A program made the position numbers and the translations under genes. From CAZUSP01 sp964623505 (GTDB lineage: Bacteria; Patescibacteriota; Minisyncoccia; Minisyncoccales; UBA1441): 6,637 nucleotides of DNA. Positions within the stretch are counted from its first letter, which is position 1; every line of letters starts with the position of its first letter. The notes beneath the pieces are model-generated. The model made no database searches. It saw nothing but the letters and a program-made list of their open reading frames with translations, and was not told the origin of the DNA. The stretch spans positions 1-6,637 of the forward strand of contig CAZUSP010000020.1 in NCBI GenBank assembly GCA_964623505.1, in the 5' to 3' direction. Positions 5,163 through 6,637 of this stretch are shown piece after piece.

Positions 5163-5870
5163 GTGTCACTGTCGAGAGGCATTGTTAGTTTTGTCTGGAG
5201 CTCTCTGAAAGACGGCAATATGCAATACCCGTCGCTTCAGAGAAGGTTTCTTGAGGCAATAGATGCCCCTCCAGTAGGGGTCCACCTCGTGCCTCGAGTT
5301 GGCGGATGGGGCACCACCATCGAGGTGGTGGACCGTCTGGGGCCGGTGAAGGCGGATGCCTTGATCGTTCGCCATTTTCTGTTTAGGCTAACGATTCTTC
5401 CCGGAGACTGTCCGCCAATCGTCCTAGTGGACGACCGACTTCCAGTTATAGCGCTGATCCACGGTTCCAGGGATGCCCTGGAGAGGGACGTCATCCCGAG
5501 GACACTTTGGCGGTGGAGACAAGTCAGTGGATCGACAACTCGGACGTATGCCTTAGTTGGCCCAGGTATACGTCGTTGCTGCTATCGGTTTCCTGAGCCG
5601 ATAGCCAAGACAGCGCTCCAGAAGTGGCCGGCCGAGCACAAGTTTCTGGTGTCGTCTGGTTTCAAAGAAGGCTGTTGGTCGGTGGACCTGCAGGGGTTCA
5701 TTGGCGAGCAGCTGTCAGCGGGGGGCCTTGGGGGCCGGCTTATAATTGCTCCCGAGTGCACCTGTTGTGCGAAGGGGAAAGATGGTGTTCACCTCTTTCC
5801 CTCACACCGGCGAAGCAGTGTTGAAAAAGAGCCAGAGGGCCGCTTCCTAGCGGTTGCCTGGCTCAAGTGA
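5163..5870 (+). CDS. Divergent laccase-domain / PgeF-LACC1 family protein (Cu-oxidase_4)
   Basis: This 235-residue protein matches the YfiH/PgeF (DUF152, 'polyphenol oxidase') family by ordered motifs: an N-terminal SSLKDGNM segment (13-20); VVDRLGPVKADALIV (55-69); GDCPPIVLVDD (81-91) with Cys83; IHGSRDAL (99-106) with His100, where the family usually has AHAGWRG; GPGIRRCCY (133-141); ECTCC (198-202); and FPSHRR plus EGRFLAVAWL (212-217, 225-234). Cys83 and His100 match two of the three usual zinc ligands. The third, the His of QVHG, appears to be Gly (RVGG, 45-48); His41 could substitute. Family members are reported as purine nucleoside-processing enzymes, and E. coli PgeF as a peptidoglycan-precursor editor; the activity here is unknown. 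The GTG start is fixed by the SD; ATG 5220 is less likely because it would remove the SSLKDGN segment. The gene has its own promoter and terminator, is GC-rich in places, and is hairpin-dense. Confidence 0.8.
   Translation: MSLSRGIVSFVWSSLKDGNMQYPSLQRRFLEAIDAPPVGVHLVPRVGGWGTTIEVVDRLGPVKADALIVRHFLFRLTILPGDCPPIVLVDDRLPVIALIHGSRDALERDVIPRTLWRWRQVSGSTTRTYALVGPGIRRCCYRFPEPIAKTALQKWPAEHKFLVSSGFKEGCWSVDLQGFIGEQLSAGGLGGRLIIAPECTCCAKGKDGVHLFPSHRRSSVEKEPEGRFLAVAWLK
5829..5864 (+). other. Stem-loop inside the 3' end of the laccase-domain gene
   Basis: GAGCCAG (5829-5835) pairs perfectly with CTGGCTC (5858-5864). Inside, after a small internal loop, CCGCT (5840-5844) pairs with AGCGG (5849-5853). No T run follows, so it is not itself a terminator. 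It ends 3 nt before the TGA and 12 nt before the terminator hairpin. It may protect or shape the mRNA 3' end, or be a by-product of the codons for the conserved GRFLAVAW segment. Confidence 0.45.
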
Positions 5871-5876
5871 TAAGTG

Positions 5877-5927
5877 GAGCCCTGGGTCGAAAAACATCAG
5901 TGATGTTGGTTGACTCGGGGCTCTTTT
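5877..5927 (+). terminator. Long intrinsic terminator after the laccase-domain gene
   Basis: GAGCCC (5877-5882) pairs with GGGCTC (5918-5923). The stem continues with G-T wobbles through about 13 positions and holds an inner hairpin AACATC/GATGTT (5893-5898/5902-5907). TTTT follows at 5924-5927. It begins 6 nt after the stop codon. It separates this unit from murA. Confidence 0.85.
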
Positions 5928-5932
5928 GTTAT

Positions 5933-5961
5933 TTGCCTAAACTCTTATTTTGGGCTAGAAT
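5933..5961 (+). promoter_or_regulatory. Probable murA promoter
   Basis: TTGCCT (5933-5938) and TAGAAT (5956-5961) are 17 nt apart, with 4/6 and 5/6 consensus matches. The start would be near 5968, giving a leader of only about 17 nt (AT-rich, no SD) before the murA ATG. It starts 5 nt after the T run of the preceding terminator. Confidence 0.65.
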
Positions 5962-5984
5962 TGGGTAGTTGATTATTAATAAAT

Positions 5985-6637
5985 ATGCCTGATAAATTTA
6001 TTATTTATGGCGGTAAACCGCTAGAAGGAGAAGTGGTCACCAACGGTTATAAGAATGCGGCTGGCGCTATTTTAATTGCCACCCTGTTAACAGATGAAGA
6101 GTGTGTTATCGAGAACATACCGCTGATCAGTGATGTTAAGGACATAATTAGCGTCTTAGAGGGACTGGGAGTGATGACTGAATGGGTTGACCAGACAACC
6201 TTGAAGATGAGGAACACTTCGCTTGATCCCGAGAAGATGGATTTTGATCGAGCTAAAAAGACTCGTTTATCGGTTTTGTTTATCGGGGCTCTTTTGGCCC
6301 GGCTCAAGGCCTTTCGGGTGGCTCGGCCGGGAGGAGACAGGATCGGCTTGAGGCCGATTGAAACTCATCTGGAGGCGCTGGAAGACATGGGGGCCCAGTT
6401 TCGGCAAGAGGGTGATTTTTACTACTTCAAGGGCGACAACTTAAGAGGGGCAAATGTAGTTTTGCAAGAATTCAGCGTTACCGCGACCGAGAATCTGATG
6501 ATGGCGGCGGTTTTGACCCCGGGAGAAACAATCATCCGGGGGGCGGCGGCCGAACCGCAGGTTCAGGACTTAGGCCGAATGTTGCGAAATATGGGGGCGG
6601 AGATCGAGGGAGAGGGCACTCATGACATCAAGATCAA
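5985..6637 (+). CDS. murA: UDP-N-acetylglucosamine 1-carboxyvinyltransferase (MurA), 3' truncated by window
   Basis: MurA transfers enolpyruvate from PEP to UDP-GlcNAc in the cytoplasm, the first committed step of peptidoglycan synthesis. The first 217 residues are present, about half of the usual 420. Landmarks are GEVVTNGYKNAAGAIL (15-30) with catalytic Lys23-Asn24; IPLISDV (45-51) with the conserved Asp50; Arg94 in KTRLS; PGGDRIGLRPIETH (115-128) with Arg123; FSVTATENLMMAAVLTPGET; and AAAEPQVQDLGRMLRNMGAEI. The loop Cys that fosfomycin alkylates (E. coli Cys115 in PGGC) is Asp118 here, a natural variant known from mycobacteria and chlamydiae. The ATG is chosen by fit to the family N-terminus; no SD precedes it. 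Confidence 0.95.
   Translation, partial: MPDKFIIYGGKPLEGEVVTNGYKNAAGAILIATLLTDEECVIENIPLISDVKDIISVLEGLGVMTEWVDQTTLKMRNTSLDPEKMDFDRAKKTRLSVLFIGALLARLKAFRVARPGGDRIGLRPIETHLEALEDMGAQFRQEGDFYYFKGDNLRGANVVLQEFSVTATENLMMAAVLTPGETIIRGAAAEPQVQDLGRMLRNMGAEIEGEGTHDIKI

Noticed and set aside
5624..5824. 66-codon plus-strand ORF in another frame of the laccase-domain gene
   Set aside because: The laccase-family motifs continue through this stretch in the main frame; the alternative frame has no motif or SD.
5134..5927. Pure noncoding structured RNA instead of a gene
   Set aside because: Despite the many hairpins, the frame encodes ordered motifs of the Cu-oxidase_4 family (GDC, CCY, ECT, SHRR, GRFLAVAWL) and has an SD; coding is the better reading, with RNA structure possible in addition.

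Overview
The window is bacterial. It carries the 3' half of the spc/alpha ribosomal block followed by rplM-rpsI, all on the + strand: infA, rpmJ, rpsM, rpsK, rpsD, rpoA, rplQ, rplM, rpsI. Several traits suggest a Candidate Phyla Radiation (Patescibacteria, Parcubacteria-like) genome: near-zero gene spacing, almost no Shine-Dalgarno (SD) sites, a short RNA polymerase alpha, a C-terminally shortened uL13, a Cas4-like nuclease joined to rpsI, and a divergent laccase-domain protein. This placement is inference; there is no rRNA here to confirm it.

Region 1 (1-347): the last 20 codons of an unidentified gene, about 160 bases without a convincing gene, then a good sigma70-type promoter (228-256) and a leader that can fold into two mutually exclusive hairpins just before infA. 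Region 2 (348-4315): nine translation and transcription genes spaced by 1-21 nt or overlapping by 4 nt, most likely one transcript. Region 3 (4329-5054): a PD-(D/E)XK nuclease with a probable 4Fe-4S cluster, 13 nt after rpsI and ended by a strong intrinsic terminator (5069-5095).

Region 4 (5100-5927): a self-contained single-gene unit. It has a consensus promoter (TTGACA-16-TATAAT), the only strong SD site of the window, a divergent PgeF/LACC1 (Cu-oxidase_4) protein started at GTG 5163, and a long terminator hairpin. Its coding strand is unusually rich in perfect short stem-loops and is GC-rich in places. Region 5 (5933-6637): a promoter with a very short, SD-less leader and the first 217 codons of murA, cut by the window edge. 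This MurA has Asp in place of the fosfomycin-target Cys.

The ribosomal genes and rpoA supply translation initiation, small- and large-subunit assembly and transcription. The PgeF-like protein and MurA may be linked through peptidoglycan precursor synthesis, because E. coli PgeF edits peptidoglycan precursors, but they are separate transcription units. The items most worth a second look are the hairpin-dense pgeF-like unit, the uS11 Asn-to-Gly change at the isoaspartate site, the alpha-CTD without its DNA-contacting Asn, the MurA Cys-to-Asp change, and the Cas4-like nuclease coupled to ribosomal genes.
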